The notes beneath the pieces are model-generated. The model was given only the letters and a program-made list of their open reading frames with translations. It ran no database searches and was not told the origin of the DNA. DNA of 64,000 nucleotides from Gymnogyps californianus (Eukaryota > Chordata > Aves > Accipitriformes > Cathartidae). The stretch covers positions 4,091,501-4,155,500 of the forward strand of contig NC_059476.1 in NCBI RefSeq assembly GCF_018139145.2, read 5' to 3'. Both the position numbers and the translations under genes were made by a program. Numbering within the stretch: position 1 is the stretch's first letter; every line of letters starts with the position of its first letter. This document shows positions 22,000-35,585 of this stretch, in pieces.

Positions 22000-24900
22000 A
22001 GCTGGTCACTCGGGGAGCAGTGAGCAGCAGCTGAGTAATACCTGGCTCCATGCTCTGTCGGCTTCAGCAAGCCTCTCCGTTCTGGGCTAGAAAAACACTT
22101 TCCAGTCCAATATCCAGGCAATGTTCAGGTTCTTTGCTGAGATTGCCAAAGGTGCCCATTTGGGTACTGGTGATGGTCTATGTATGGATGGCTGCTTACC
22201 AAAAATTGCATTGATAACACCTGCTGTGTCTGTCAGCTTTTATTGCTACCAGATGTAATTGGATTTAAGTGATGACACAGGAGTATGAGACAATCTGCCT
22301 CTTAAAATGTGATCTTCTGGACACAATAAAAACTTCTGAACCTCGGTCTATCCTTTTGTTAATCATCCTGCCGGTTTCAAGATTCCCGTCTTTCTTTTGG
22401 ATTTCTCACTCTGATTTATTCCCACCCATGTCTGTTTTACAGAGCATACACCAGGACAGCTCACATCTCCATTTGCTTCTATTTTCTCTCCTTTGACGTT
22501 TTCCTTGGCATACTCGGTACCAAAATTTTCTTCAAGCAAAAGTATTTCAAGAGCCGTTAGCTTTTCCTTGCTAGCCTGAGCGTTGCAGTAGTGGATTGTA
22601 TCGTAATTGTGTCTTGTTCGTTACAACTAAAAGCTGGGCTTATTCGTTGTACGAATTTATTGGTTTGTAGCCAAAATCAATCTGTGCATATGTTTATCGT
22701 GCTGTGACACAGTTACTGTTTTTTTAAAGCAGTAGTTTCTCTGACAACTTGGCTCGGTGTCCTCTGGATAATATCAATTTGCTGTAGGTAGACCTTCCTA
22801 CTGAATCGCAAATGCTTCCAAGCCACCAGAGTCAGGACTGAGCCTGCTCACCATCGGTGGGTCTGCATCTGTAGCACGCTCCTACTCTCGGGTCTCTTCT
22901 CGGAGCCCGTTCTGCTGTTCAGACACAGAAACGGCAGCCCAGATTCCTCAATCCCCACATTGTTTCTGCTCTCTCATTCGCATCTTATAAGTCTGCCTTT
23001 GTGGACAACAAAAAAGAGCAGGCAAAGCAATGGATTAATGAGGTTCACCTTGCTCAACAAGGAGGCTGCAGAATAGCAGTTTTTCTGAAGCAGCAAAGGC
23101 CATTGTGCTGTCCTTGATCTTGGTTTCATCCCTTTTGCGAATCCACGGTTTTGTCAATCTCGTACGTTAGGAAAACCATCATATCTTCACTTTACTTCCA
23201 GACTAGTTTTGGTGCACGCAGCAAGAGGTATGACCAGGCTTGTCTGCAGAGAAGCCACTGCCATGGAGCCATCTCCGTGGGCGGTAGCTGAAAGACAATT
23301 ATGGTTAGGTCTTAGATAGCTCTGTCTTGGCTTCTCAGAGACATTCAGCTGGATATCAACCTCCTTCCTCAGGCAGGTGATTCTGAATATATCACAATAA
23401 CCTTGTGGTGGATATTTCTCTATTTGTTCGGCTTCAGACCGAGGCTGAAAGCACTGCTGGAAATACACTTTAGCCAAAGATTGTTTAGGTCAATTGTTCC
23501 TTCTGGTATTAAAGTTATGAATCATCTTGGCATCAAGGTGTGACCTTTCCTCTTTACACTATTATGTCACCAAAAAGAAGGCAGAAATGGAAATAGGAAG
23601 ATGATTGCAATAAATTTCTCACCACTGATATAATGTCTCGTGTGCACTAGGAGTATTGTACTCATAAACCTCATCTTCCTTGGCACAGATCCACACTAAA
23701 CTTTGTTTCTACTAACAAAATCTTTCTCTTTTTTTCCAGCACAGCTTTCTCGGCATCATAAACCACCTGCTGGAATGAGTTCTCTGAAGTGACAGTGCAG
23801 AGATTTCCATCCAAAACAGATACAGGCAGTTCGAAAAGCTGCACTCCCACAGTGCAGAGTCCCCACAGGAATGATCTTTCCAAACGTAATGTTTTGATGT
23901 TACTTGTCCAGAGGCGATAGTGAATAAAAACATTTGAAAAATCTGAAGTGTAGGTAATGGTGAGGGAATAAATGTCAGTTCTTGATCTGTATCTGCCTTG
24001 GAAACAGTTAAATTTGCAGAGCAGAAACTCAGTGCTGGTTATTTACTACAATTCTAATCTCTCACTAAAAAAAGATTTTCCCCTACAATAAAAACTCTTG
24101 AAATTAAATTTGACACGTTGGAGTCTGAAATAAACTCTATTTCAAGTAAAATTGTATCTTTGAAACAATATACATCAAAATACAGAGGAAAATTGCAGGG
24201 AGATTATGATAGGATTAAGCTATTTCCCTGCGCAGAGCGATAGCGCTGCAGCCCTGTCAGGAGCTCTTCTCCAGGATAATGTGGTTGTTCGCATTAGCAG
24301 AGCTCCTGGAGGATGCTGTTCCCTCTCTAACCTGCCAACTGGAGTGGTGTTAAAAAAATGTTGCTACTAGGAAGTTTGTCACCTCGTATTTCAGCTTATT
24401 TTAGTTTCATTGAGTTCAGGTGGACCGTGTTACCCTGGGCTGGGTCCCCCAGCTGAAGGCGGCCCCCAGGGATACAGCGGTGAGGTTTTTGGATGCTCAT
24501 CGAGCTTTCAGGAGAGGGAAAGATGCTTTAGCCGATTCTGCAGTAGCGCTTTGCTCAATGTGAAGGGCAAGGAGAGTGGGAAGGGAGGGTAGCAGATGTG
24601 GGGCTTGAGAAAGGGGTGCACAGTGCTCTGCCAGAGCATCTGGATGGAGGCGGTTAACCCCAGAATTACCCTATGGTTAATCACCTTCAGCCCCTCTGTT
24701 CCGGAGAGCAAGGAGAGCTCCCTGTCGCCTTCCTCCCATACTTCTCCTCAGACACCCTTCCTACAGAATTGGTGCATTGTCAGGATTTAGTGTAGTGTAA
24801 AAACTTCCTCCATCTTGCAAACCACTTCTCCATTCCAGAGATTTTATGGCATCTTACTCCGGGTGTCAGTCCATCATCAAACCGTACATGTAAAATGGTA

Positions 24901-27682
24901 ACGGATAGTTTGATTTTAAAAGAAACTTGTGGTTTTCCTATGCTGTTGTAAAAACTCTTAGGAGCATAGAAAACGGCTAGCTTCATGTAATAGCAATCCT
25001 CTTGTCACTGTTCCCAGACCTCAGCATTATTTCCCACTAACCTTTTTAAAGAAAGGTAAGTCATACAATATCTTGTCTGTGAGCAGGACGTGTCTGCGCT
25101 TTGGGGTTGTGAAGATGTGCCATCCCTGACCCACGTAGCAGTGCCAATAAAAGCCGCAGGCATGGCTGTATCTCTTGAACCGAGCTGGCGCGGGCGTGCA
25201 GGAGATGGTATTGCTGCGACAGGGCAGGAGGAAGCTTCCTGGGGTAGCTGCATCTGCACGCAGCATGCTTTGCCAGGGTGCTTGCAGTGGGAGAGCATTC
25301 CTACGCAAGCCTGCCTTTCAATTATTAATAAGAATTGGACTTTCTTCTTAGAAGTGAAGAATGTGATTCATGTTGAAATGTTGAAATCCCCATTCCGTCT
25401 TTGCTCCCAAAATGTCAATATTTTGTGATGTTTTATTTTTTGGTAGCATTATACATATGGCTAACCATCCCGGTATGATAAAAATCTGACAAATACCATT
25501 TTTTGATAAAAGAAAAAGAACCAAAGCATGCTTACTATAATTTCTATTTAACTGTTAGTAGAGGACTAATTACTGTGAACTTTTGTATCATGATTTCATG
25601 TAACCTGTTTAAAAAAAAAAATCTATAATCTGATTCCTGTATTTTAACTAATCAAATAATTTGCAGTAATTAGTTTTCAGGATTAATAAAAGTAAAAGGA
25701 AGAAGCCATGGGAGACTAGCTCCTTATTTTAAGCATGCATAAGGAGTTACTCCCATTTCCATTTAACTTTATATTCAGTTTGCAACTATTCCTGGGATAA
25801 AATTAACGCATAGCAATATTATTAATATCTTGAATTTACACAGTGCTTTGGATATACCCAGATCCTCCATGGATCGTTCCTACCTCAATAGAATTGGGTT
25901 TCTGCCCTGCCGTCACATGAGGGCTCCACCTCGTAAACCATTAAATTGTCACGCAAATCAAAATTTCGCCTATCTGGACCATGTGAGTGGGATCACTCAG
26001 CTACAGCTCAATTCCCAGACCTCTCATTTAACGCTTTCAGAATTTATTTCCAAAAGCTCTGATCCAGCATGTGATTTGAGCAGGCAAGCGGTTCTGTTGA
26101 AATCAGCTGGTACAGTGGAAGTTAAGCTCAGGTTTATGTTCTCAGCTGAATGGTGGCCCTGGCAGGGGAGGGAATGGAAGTTTTGGGATGTAGAAACACC
26201 ATCTTGCGAACAGGAGGGCTCAGCATCCTTCCCAAGTCAGGATTGGCACACTCAGAGAAGGCAGTATCCAGAAGTGACTGCTGCCAGCAGGCAAAAGAAG
26301 CTATTCTGTGGACACAGACATTAGGGGCAAGGGATCAATCAGCCCAGCCAGGAGGTTCCACATAGAGGTTACCATCAGCTATGACTGGCTCTTGGTTTCA
26401 TTGTATGCTCCCGGAGCCTGATCAGCACCTACCTTGCTAGCCACTGACCGTCTTTTGGACGTGTGAATGCACCTTTGCATGCTACTGCAGCGCAAAAAAT
26501 AGGAAGAAGAGGCACATGGTGGCTGAAGAAAAATCAGCCTTTTGCTCAGGGCACGTGCCACAGGCCGTCCCAGCCAGCCCACGTGTAAATGGGCACCTGA
26601 TTGCTCTGACCGGGGAATCAAAAACATTCGACTGCGAAGTCTAGGTTTGTCGTTCCCATCTTGGCAATGACAGCTGCTGTGCCCGCACCACACTAAGCCC
26701 TTCTAAAAGGCCAGCGGGTCTTGTATAAATTCTAGCGCAACATGATGGGTGAATAATAAAAACAGGGACCTGGGAGCACTATATGCCCTTGGACGCATTT
26801 TGTTATGTTGTTTTATAACAACAAAATCGAAGCTTAATTGTATTTACCAATACATTCACAATATGTATTTGGATCAGATCCTCAGATAAAAAGAATTGCT
26901 GAATTCTGTGTTCGATAACTGACAGTCTAGATCCCTGTTTGCTATTGATGTAGTCAATATGTTTTTTGTAATACCTAACACACAGATAACATCTATCCCT
27001 GCCCCACGGAATTTACTTTCTAAGCAACAGTTGTTAGTGGAATCAATATTTGCTGAATTAGTTAAAACCCATTTTAGGTTTGATCAAATAATCTTCCAGT
27101 TGCAGTAGATCTGTAGTGAAAATAGTTTATGGTTCTTTAGGGTCAATATCCAAACTTAGAAGACTTGTTCACTTAAAACGGCTGTTGAGGTAGAGGTGTG
27201 TGCCTTCAGCCAAAGTTTTCCATGACTACGTACAAGACACACCTTTCATATAGCCCAGATATTGTTATTGCAGCCATCAAAAGGTCACATGTTGTTGTCA
27301 TAGAGTGACAATTGTTTTGTGAGGAAATATATTAAACACTTCTAAAGTAAGATTATCTTATTCCACTTCAACATCTGAACCACTACAAATATTTATAAAT
27401 TAAGTAGAGCTGGAAGAAAGAACATCCAAACGCTGGAAATAAAAGAGCAGGAGGGGTGGGCCCTGCTCATGATGATAGTTTTACCCTTATAAGTGCTTTT
27501 ACCTGGTACATTGAAAATACTTCTTGCAGAGAAGAGAGACCTTCCTGAAAATGCCGCTAGCTGTCATTTACGTGTAGTTCCTGTGTTTGTCAGTGGGCAT
27601 TTACACTACAAGGCCACTGCTTATTCTACTTCCAACACGTGGGTTTCCCCGTGAAGCAAATGTGAGTTACACCATAAAGATG
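22000..27682. other. Noncoding stretch, no gene recognised
   Basis: No exon, RNA gene or clear transposon was identified. An inverted repeat occurs at 24258-24308 and an A tract near 25610-25621. A possible trace of a MIR-like element lies around 25820-25870 but is too weak to call. The longest frame, 25830-26324 plus, opens with TTG. Confidence 0.55.
24258..24308. repeat. 10-bp inverted repeat
   Basis: CAGGAGCTCT (24258-24267) is the exact reverse complement of AGAGCTCCTG (24299-24308), with a 31-nt spacer. CTCCAGG inside the spacer can also pair with CCTGGAG at 24306-24312, giving an alternative fold. Confidence 0.85.
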
Positions 27683-27862
27683 TAAGACATGTCATGTCAC
27701 TTCAGACCAAAGATTCAAGTAGCCCAGTATCTTCTCTGTAACAGTGGCTAGCAGAGGATGTTTGGTGAAACAGAGTAGGATAAGAACAAGCACAGTGTCA
27801 CTCCTACCTTCTACAGTCCTACCATTAGAAATTATAGTCCTAAATCAATTATTTTCGTGTCC
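27683..27862 (-). mobile_element. Old CR1-type LINE, 3' end in antisense
   Basis: The plus strand reads the antisense of the old CR1 3' UTR: CTTCAGACCAAAGATTCAAG, then TAGCCCAGTATC, AACAGTGGCTAGCAGAGGATG, and further on TTATAGTCCTAAA. This is the same family as 12466-12680, seen from the opposite strand. It is heavily diverged, and the right edge fades out near 27860. Confidence 0.75.
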
Positions 27863-30800
27863 TACAGGCAACAAAATCATCTGTTTTCCATTTCATTATT
27901 ATGTTTCACTAGACAGAGTAGAGCAACTAAATAACAGAATCTTGCAGATAGAAGGTGCTATTGAACTGCAATGCTTTTCATACCATCTGGTGCATGTTGC
28001 AGCTGCAGCTTTGCTCCTAAGAAATGAGAGTTGCAGTCTTTGCAGGGGAGCAAGTGCTTATTGACTCCATTTTTACAAAGAAGTGTAGCGAAGCTAGCCA
28101 TCAGCATTTGCCCCAAGCCCTGCTTGCGCTTGTAAAGCTGTGTCATTTCTCGTACCGTTCACCACCATGTACTGATGTACTTCAGAGCAGTGTATTAAAA
28201 GAGACGACTAACATCTTTCAGATGCTTTCTTTCTTCTGTCCTCCCTTGTGTAAGCAGTGCGGTGTTTTATTTGGAAAGGTTTTATTTCTATTTCTAAGGT
28301 ACATGCTGCTGAGCTTTTATGACTGAGAAGGCAAGTTCAGGAGTACATCTTGTACTTTTAGTGGAAGGTGTTCGGGTTTGTGATTGCTGTTATTTCCTGT
28401 GGGAGCTGGCAGTCAGAATTATCTGCCACAGCATTATGTAGTGACTTGCAAAGATATTATACCTGGGATTGTGGATGTTACTAGCCATGCTGGAACCTTA
28501 GACCTTTTAGCAGAAATAGTTGGGGAAAAGATCATGTCTGAATACCAGAGTGCAAATCAGAGCCAGCCTCTTATCTTCTTCCATACAAATCACTTCTGCT
28601 TAATTAGGTATAACTTCCCATCCGTTAAGCTTCACAAATTCCAGGAACAGGTTAGGAATTAGTATCCCAGATTTATATATGGAAATCCAAAGCCATGGAG
28701 AATCCATTATCCAACATCATATGGGAAATAAAATACAGATTTCCTGACATCCATGAGGTTGTCCTCTTAGCCAGTTATACAACCCTAGATTATATGAGCA
28801 TGACAGAACAGTATGGATAGCCAAGTTGCCAGTTCATATAGGAGAAGATTCCCATAAACATGCAAAGGAATACCACGCTCCTTGTGTACCACCCTGTGCG
28901 ATGCCTGCCCCAGCGAAGCCAGGAGATTGCACGCAGTAATGAACAACCAGGAGCAGAACCTCACCTTAAGGATGGACATTTATCTCATTAGTTATTAATT
29001 GATCAATTCCCATTTTCAACTATGTTCCCACTGCACTGATTTGTATGGATTCACACTTGCAGTGAGTACACAAGGCACAAGAAGAAGATTTTGCACTCAT
29101 GTGCAGAGGAAAGCGGGAACGGTTGACTGTCAGCCTCTACAGGGTGATGTGGCCAAGGGGAGAGGAGAAGAGGTTTGAACAGCAAAAAGCAGGATATCAG
29201 AGATTTTTTTTTAATCCCAACTGAAATATTTAGAGTGATCCTCTCTTCATTTAACAGGCCCAGCAGTTTGATGAAAGTGAGACAAACCAGAAGAACAGCA
29301 ATGATAAAAAATGCCAGTCTTGATAAGGAAATGTAGGGTGCTCAAAGCCAGCTAAGTGCTTTCCCCTACTCTGCTGCACAGCCTGCTCTGTGACAGGAGC
29401 AGCAGGGAGAGGGAGAGAGCGATCACCTGAAGGAGCAGAGGTGATTGAAAATATAGCTCCCTTGTCACACATGGTGATATTGTTAACACATTTCCTTAAA
29501 GCCCTTGTGCGCTGACTTGAGACTGGGAGGCTACTTGCTGAAACTGCAGCGTGCCTCTTGTAACGGAGCCAGTTTGTTAATAGAGAGATCTATAAATGTT
29601 GGCAGCCTCCCTCCATTTTCTAGCGGAGAGAGCGCTACATCCTAAAATCCATGGTAGTTCTCTCGCTAGCACCGAACAGGACAAGGAGACTGATTTTGGA
29701 GCTGGTGCAGAGGCAGCGGTCCCGTCCCAGCCCTCGGCTGGCTGCTCCCAGTGCTGGAGTCGCCGTGATGGGGCGATGGGAGGAAGCATTCATCCTACTG
29801 AATAATTACCTGCGTGTAACAACAGGCTTCGGTCTCCTGAGCTATCAGTCTGCAGTCTTTCACCAGCATTACATTAACTGGGGAGGAATCTGCGAGTGTG
29901 TCTGGAGAATATATAGGAAAAGTTCAAAAGTTTAGCGTGCTGTCGAGGCTGCGTGCTCACTCCACACAGCGAGAAGGAGAACAGCTTCTTTAGAAACAAG
30001 ACCTTCCTGAGCCACCTGTTGCAAAGATAAAAAAGAAAAGGAAGCAAAATGATGATGCTCTTTCTGAAGCCAACCCTTGGTTTTGGATCCAACTACTTAC
30101 ATGGGACTGTACAATGTAGGTGCTATTGCAACACTTGTCCAATTTCTACTTTTCGTCATCCATGTCCAACATACTATAAAGGGCAAATACTTCAGGTCAG
30201 AATTTTTACTAGTTATTAGAGCAGAAAGGAGTAAGGAAAGATGAAGAATTTTCAACAGAATCCTTGCTCTCAAGGTGGTGTGTCAGGATAGATTGTTACA
30301 TTTGCTGAGTATTGATTTTTTTTTTTTTAAATAAAAAATGAAGTCCATTCCTTTATGGGAGATCGAGTGATTGGATTTTTCCAAAGCTTCTGCATGTTTA
30401 TGTGAAAAATCATGTGAAATATATGATGGACTCTGAATGCTGACAACTGATAGGCCAGCAACAACTAGAGCCCAATAATCCCACAGTACTTATGTAAAAT
30501 TCCAGCGGAATGGGGTCCTTAAAAATTAGTCTGGTGAACTTAATTTTACACCAATTTCCTTATGTAGAAAATTATTCCATTTTAATTAGAGGTCATGTGG
30601 GTATACACTCTAGAAATACAGAAAGTACACATCATTATTTTTGTAGATATTCACCGATACTTTGAAAGCTTCATTATACTTTGTCATGCTATGGGTATCC
30701 ATACTGGACATTAGAGTACGGTAGTTAGAGGACTGAAAATTCACATTAACTATTTTACAAGTTGGTGCCTTGAAGATCCTACAGTCTAGACAACTACTTG

Positions 30801-33714
30801 AAGAGGATATCAAACCCATGCAAGATGAAGAGACTTTGCTGTGGTCAGACTGGATTTGTGGCTAGGCCAAGAACAGATACAAGGTCCTACCTTCCCGCTC
30901 CACACTGCATGTGTTGGACCATTTGAGGTAGCCCTTTGGGACAGATATGTTTCTTTTGACTTTTTAATTTGTACATTAGCTCTTTGTACATTTTGGGTCC
31001 TGCAAAAAGGAAAGAAGCGACTACTCTCAGAGGTGGGCTTTTGCAATAGCAGGAAAAGCCATAGAACTCTTCTTTCATTTTAGCATCGCTGTTGATAAAT
31101 GTATTCTGATGGACTACTCGGTTTCTCATTCATGGAGATATTTAGTACATTCCTTTAATGGTTGGTGATGCACAAATCGGTTTTAATATCAATAATGAAC
31201 AATTTGGATGGCATTCAGATTCAAGATCTGCCAAAAAAATTTGCTACATGTCAGGATTTATTGAGTACAATACAATGAGGTTGCCAAAGAGGCTGGAGTT
31301 CCTTCAGCAGAAAAGTAAACAGATGGTCCCAGGAAAGTGAGCACATTCTTAAACACTGAATTGCATTTGGACAGAATGGAGTCACATCTGCCAAAGCTTG
31401 CTGGCCAGAAGTATGGCGGAAGGGAGCCATCAGAAACTAATGTGACATTCTTCAAGCTCTTTCACTTAATATTGATATTAGTAATCTAATAGGAATGTTC
31501 CAGAATTGCCAGGTGTCCTTTTGGTTGGCCAATTTGGGGGAAGGAGACATGATTAACAGTTAGTAACTGGATACACATATGCACTGCGGTCTGAAGTGTT
31601 CATTGCTAAATATATCCTTTTAGGTCATCCATGTCCACCTGGCCTGGAGCTAAAATGGTAGACACTCCTCATTTCAAATAATCTGTTTCTGATTTCTGCT
31701 ACCAGAAGCCAAAAGATAATCTTGCAAATGTGCATGTCCCTCTGAAAGACTGGCTTTGAGAGAAGACACCAGATCTGGAGTGCATAGCACAGTTATTCTG
31801 GAGGTCTTCTCAGACTTAGCATGGTCAGGGGTTCAGGATCAGGGTTCAGGAGATATAAGGAGTAGGATATGTTAGGAAATATATAGATTTTATGAATGCT
31901 AATGGTTTTGTGCTTGTGCAGTACTTTTTGTAAATATAAACTGCAGTGTAAGGGAAAAGATGGACTTGTTCTTCAGCTGCATTTGAACAGCAGAGTGGGA
32001 AATCATCCAGGGTAGTACCGTATGTGAGGAAGACCTCCTCTGGTTCAAGCAAAGTCTTCAGAGATGCAAGATAAGGTTCTAGCTCTTGGTCTAGCTTTGC
32101 AAAGAGTAAAAATGTCACTAAGTCTGCTCCATGACTCAACTTCCCATCATAATACAGGAAACATAATACTCACCGCACAGAACTTAATTCATCAATAAAT
32201 GAAATGTGGGGTCCTTGTATGGAGGAATGCACTAACTGGGCATCGCTGCGAATCACAGGAAGAAATCACATCACTGATGTGGTGGCAGAGGTGGTCTGGA
32301 GAGCAAGGAGCTCTGTTAACGGTCGAGGTGAGACACCTGACACACTCAGTGAGTTATACAAATGGTAAAATGTTAAAGAAATGTTAAGGTTCAGTTTGAG
32401 AGTGGCATCTATGAAGACATGCAGAGGTAGCATATCAGTAAATGCAGTCAAATAGAATTTATTCCTTCTTGCGTACAAGAAACAGGTGAATTTCACCTTC
32501 ATCTTGTCCCTCTTCTCTGCACCTTCCCATCAGCGACTTTGGGTACACCTTCAGGTAAATTAAAACTGATAGTGCATGTTTCCTAGGTACCGGGAGAAGG
32601 GAGAGAGTTGGTGTCTTTGCTAGGTGTGAAGTTTCTCCCTGGGCAGAAGTTGCTGTGAACTGTACCTGTCCCGGAGATCTCTGCGGCGTGGCTGTTCTGC
32701 ACACTCTGCCTGTTCTGTTGGGTAGAGTTAACGATGTCTTAGGTAATACACACTTTTGCCTTGACTATCATATAGATCTATTATTCCGTGGGATCAAGTG
32801 TTTTTTCCCATTGCAAGGCTAACCACTGCCAGGTCCCTTTCTACCTTTTCACGAAAGAGTCCTTCCTGCCTAGAACAGGTGAATTCATCCTCCACATCTA
32901 CCCAGCATGAATCTCAGTATTTCACACCTCAGCGTATGTTAACCTCAAGCCTCACTATAGAGAGGAGAAGCATGTTTGTGTTACAGGCAAAAACCCTCGA
33001 AGTGAAAGCTCTCGCAAACTGGGTGCAACGAGCCCTTTCATCCTCTACCTCCAGCCCCTGCAGTGACGAATGCAGCATGAACTGATTGAGCAAAACCTCT
33101 CACTGCCGTCGGGGGCGAGGGGAGGATGCTCAGCACCTGAGAGTGGCACGCAGCGTCTTCCCGTAGCGGTACCAAAGCAACTCCCCTGCCAACGCGAAAG
33201 GAATAAAATCTTTCAGTCGATCATCTGTGTGCGTAATGGGGAAATGGGTAAAATTTTCTCGCCTGTGTTTGTGCAGGAAGTCAGACGATACCATCGTAAC
33301 GGTCCCTTCTGGCTGCAAAATCTATGAATATCCCTCTGTGCTTACTGAGGTGTTTCATGTACACGTAGTGAGGCTATTTCATCTCTGGTTTAACTCCGCT
33401 GACATCAGTGAGTTACACCAAGGATAAATTTGGCCTTGTCACTGTGTTTTGTACTGCAATTCAGTTCCTCCTTTGTTTAACACTTTTGGCAGCTTAATAT
33501 ATTATAAGTGCCGCGTACGTATAAAATGCATTTCTTTGAGCAAAGAAAAATATGCTAATATGCATATTCCTACTTTGTCTCTTTCTTGTTACCAGTTAAT
33601 CAATCACACAGAATGTTTGTGACACTTACTAAAGGGAATGAGTAGATAAAAGCACATGACTTTCATTTATGAGACCCTGATAAGGTGGAAATACAAAGGA
33701 TCTTACCAAAGGGA
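27863..33714. other. Noncoding stretch, no gene recognised
   Basis: No exon or repeat family was identified. Oligo-T runs occur near 29204 and 30320. The palindrome pair at 33531-33567 is listed separately. Open frames reach at most 106 codons and lack recognisable domains. Confidence 0.55.
33531..33567. promoter_or_regulatory. Adjacent palindromes with POU- and SOX/TCF-like cores
   Basis: TTTCTTTG-AG-CAAAGAAA (33531-33548) is a perfect inverted repeat containing facing CTTTG/CAAAG cores, as used by HMG-box factors. One base later, ATATGC-TAATAT-GCATAT (33550-33567) is a second perfect inverted repeat containing ATGCTAAT and ATGCATAT, close to the POU octamer ATGCAAAT. A binding role is inferred from motif likeness only. 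Confidence 0.3.
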
Positions 33715-33850
33715 GTCAGTGTATACTAATGGGTAGAACAAAGAGCCGAGAATGAAAAAGACGTTGAATGTGGATCCCGGTTCTATTAACTCCCTTTGTG
33801 ATCTTGTGTAACTAAGCTATTCCCCGCACTTTATACGTGTGACCAGCTCC
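33715..33850 (+). mobile_element. MIR-like ancient SINE
   Basis: Sense-orientation MIR features appear in order: a TAATGGGTAGAACA-like start at about 33727, GGATCCCGGTTCTATTAACTC, then TTTGTGATCTTGTGTAACTAAGC in place of the tGTGACCTTGGGCAAGTCAC core. The match is ordered but divergent. Confidence 0.55.
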
Positions 33851-35424
33851 AGTCTGGAGGCCATGCTTCAGTTGCATATCATTAAGCCAATCATTCTTTT
33901 AAATAAAATACTTCTGTGCTGTCAGCTTTTAATTGCTATCAGCCAGAAATCCAGATTAAAATCCTGGAGCCTGGATCTGGGAAGATTATGTTTTTAGTCT
34001 GCGTTCAGATGTGCTTCAAAAGAAAAGCAAATCCCAAATGCGGTGAATATTACTTTTTTTTTTCTCTCTCTCTCTTCATTTCCTTGTGTATTCGGATTGA
34101 GCGGCAAATCTGCAAATCTTTATTCCACCTGGTTGCATGGTACAAACTGAGCAATCTGCTCCTCAGTTGAAACCTCCGAGGCTCTAGATAAATAAACCCC
34201 TGGAAATACCAAGTTGAGGAGCAGAATGGATATTGATCCAACATGCAGTGTTTCTCAGAACACATTACTTTCCTTTTCTGAGAAGAGCGGGGTCTCTCCG
34301 AGAGCTCCAGGAACGCTGCCCTGGTGGCAGGTGCTCCAGCACAGACAATAGCGGCGGGGTGAGGAATGCGTGCTGCCTTTGCAAGGCTGGGAGGAAAACT
34401 AGCACTCCAGCCCAGTTGCCATGGGGTTGTCCAGGTGATGGTTGTTACAGCGCATCTCAGCACGAGGGACTCCAGGAACCTTCACAGACTAATTGACATT
34501 TTATGCACGCTTCTCCTTACATATCCCAACTCCAAGTGTCCCCCGTCGTGGGGTGGGGAGAGAGGTGACAGCCGTCTAAGTGTCTCTAGCAATATTGTGC
34601 AAGTGGAGCGGGCAGATCTTGGCCACGGGCTTGGCTCTGAGGCACGATCCCGTTCCTGGGGACGTGTAAATTCAGCGCCATGGGACAGCAGTGCTCCTCC
34701 GCTGCACCCAGGCAGGCAGCATCAGTCCTGGGGCTACCCTCGGTGCCTCTCAGATTGAGGATCAGGGTCACAGAGCTGAGGAAAATAAACATTTCGTGGG
34801 CTTGTTCTTGTGTTGCTTTTTCCTTACGTTATTTCCTGTAGGCTGCTGTATAGCTTTTCACTGGCTTTTGAAAGGCAAATGTTAAAAGTGGCCTCTGAGA
34901 AAAACAGTACTTGCCTCTGCAAGTTAATTTAACGGTTGAGTGTATGAGATGGTGACAAGTGGCGACGCACACTTAACCGTATAGCAAACCCCCCTCTGAA
35001 AGCTGGCCCTCTAGTAACCGTGGAGGTTGGGTGCCTTCTCGCTAGGGTGTTTGGCTCCATCAGAAGGAAGTTTGTGAATGCGGCTGGGCAGGTTAACTCT
35101 CAGGGAAATGAATCAGCCACTTGGCCTTGCACTTCTCAGAGGAACCTCCAGCTCGCAGAGTGATGCCCTCATATGCATGTTGCTTCTCCGGGAAGAGCAT
35201 GGAAGAGGAGAAGTACAGGTCCCGAGGAGAGGAAAGGATTATTGGAGGTGTGCGGATCACCCCCCTCGATAAAACAGCTGGTTTTGGCGCTGCTCGGAAG
35301 CAAGGGCTGAGGTCTGCCATTTTCTTGTCAGGTTTAAACGTGCAGCCGGATCAGGTCCAGTGCCCGGACTGGGCAAGGGCAGAAGAAGCCAACAGACAGA
35401 GTGTGGTCAGCCATGAAGGAGAGC
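33851..35424. other. Noncoding stretch, no gene recognised
   Basis: Mixed composition. A pyrimidine tract occurs at 34054-34075. The frame 34050-34463 minus runs through the complement of that tract and is not credible as a gene. Confidence 0.55.
34054..34075. repeat. T10(CT)n polypyrimidine tract
   Basis: Ten T are followed by about six CT dinucleotides. Simple sequence only; no transposon body is attached. Confidence 0.85.
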
Positions 35425-35565
35425 TGAGCCCTGGTCCTGGCTTTGATGCTGCCCCGTTAGCATGACCGGGCAAGTCATTTTCTCTCTCTCATTTCCCCAT
35501 CTGCAAAGCTGGGATGATGATGCTACCCTGTTTCATACTGTTCTTGGAGATTTGCAAGTGAACAG
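35425..35565 (+). mobile_element. MIR-like ancient SINE
   Basis: The strongest sense MIR match in this half of the window: TGGTCCTGGCTTTGATGCTG, GACCGGGCAAGTCATTTTCT, then CATTTCCCCATCTGCAAAGC, GGGATGATGATGCTACC and a TTGGAGATTTGCAAGTG end. These correspond, in order, to the promoter-distal body and core of MIR/CORE-SINEs. Confidence 0.7.
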
Positions 35566-35567
35566 TG

Positions 35568-35585
35568 ATATTATTATTATTATTA
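35568..35585. repeat. (ATT)n microsatellite
   Basis: About five to six ATT units directly after the MIR-like element. Confidence 0.85.

Noticed and set aside
25816..25870. TTTACACAGTGCTTTGGATA resembling the start of an antisense MIR-like element
   Set aside because: Only one block matches and no later core follows.
26806..26823. TGTTGTT-TTAT-AACAACA hairpin
   Set aside because: A 7-bp AT-rich stem is expected several times by chance in 64 kb.
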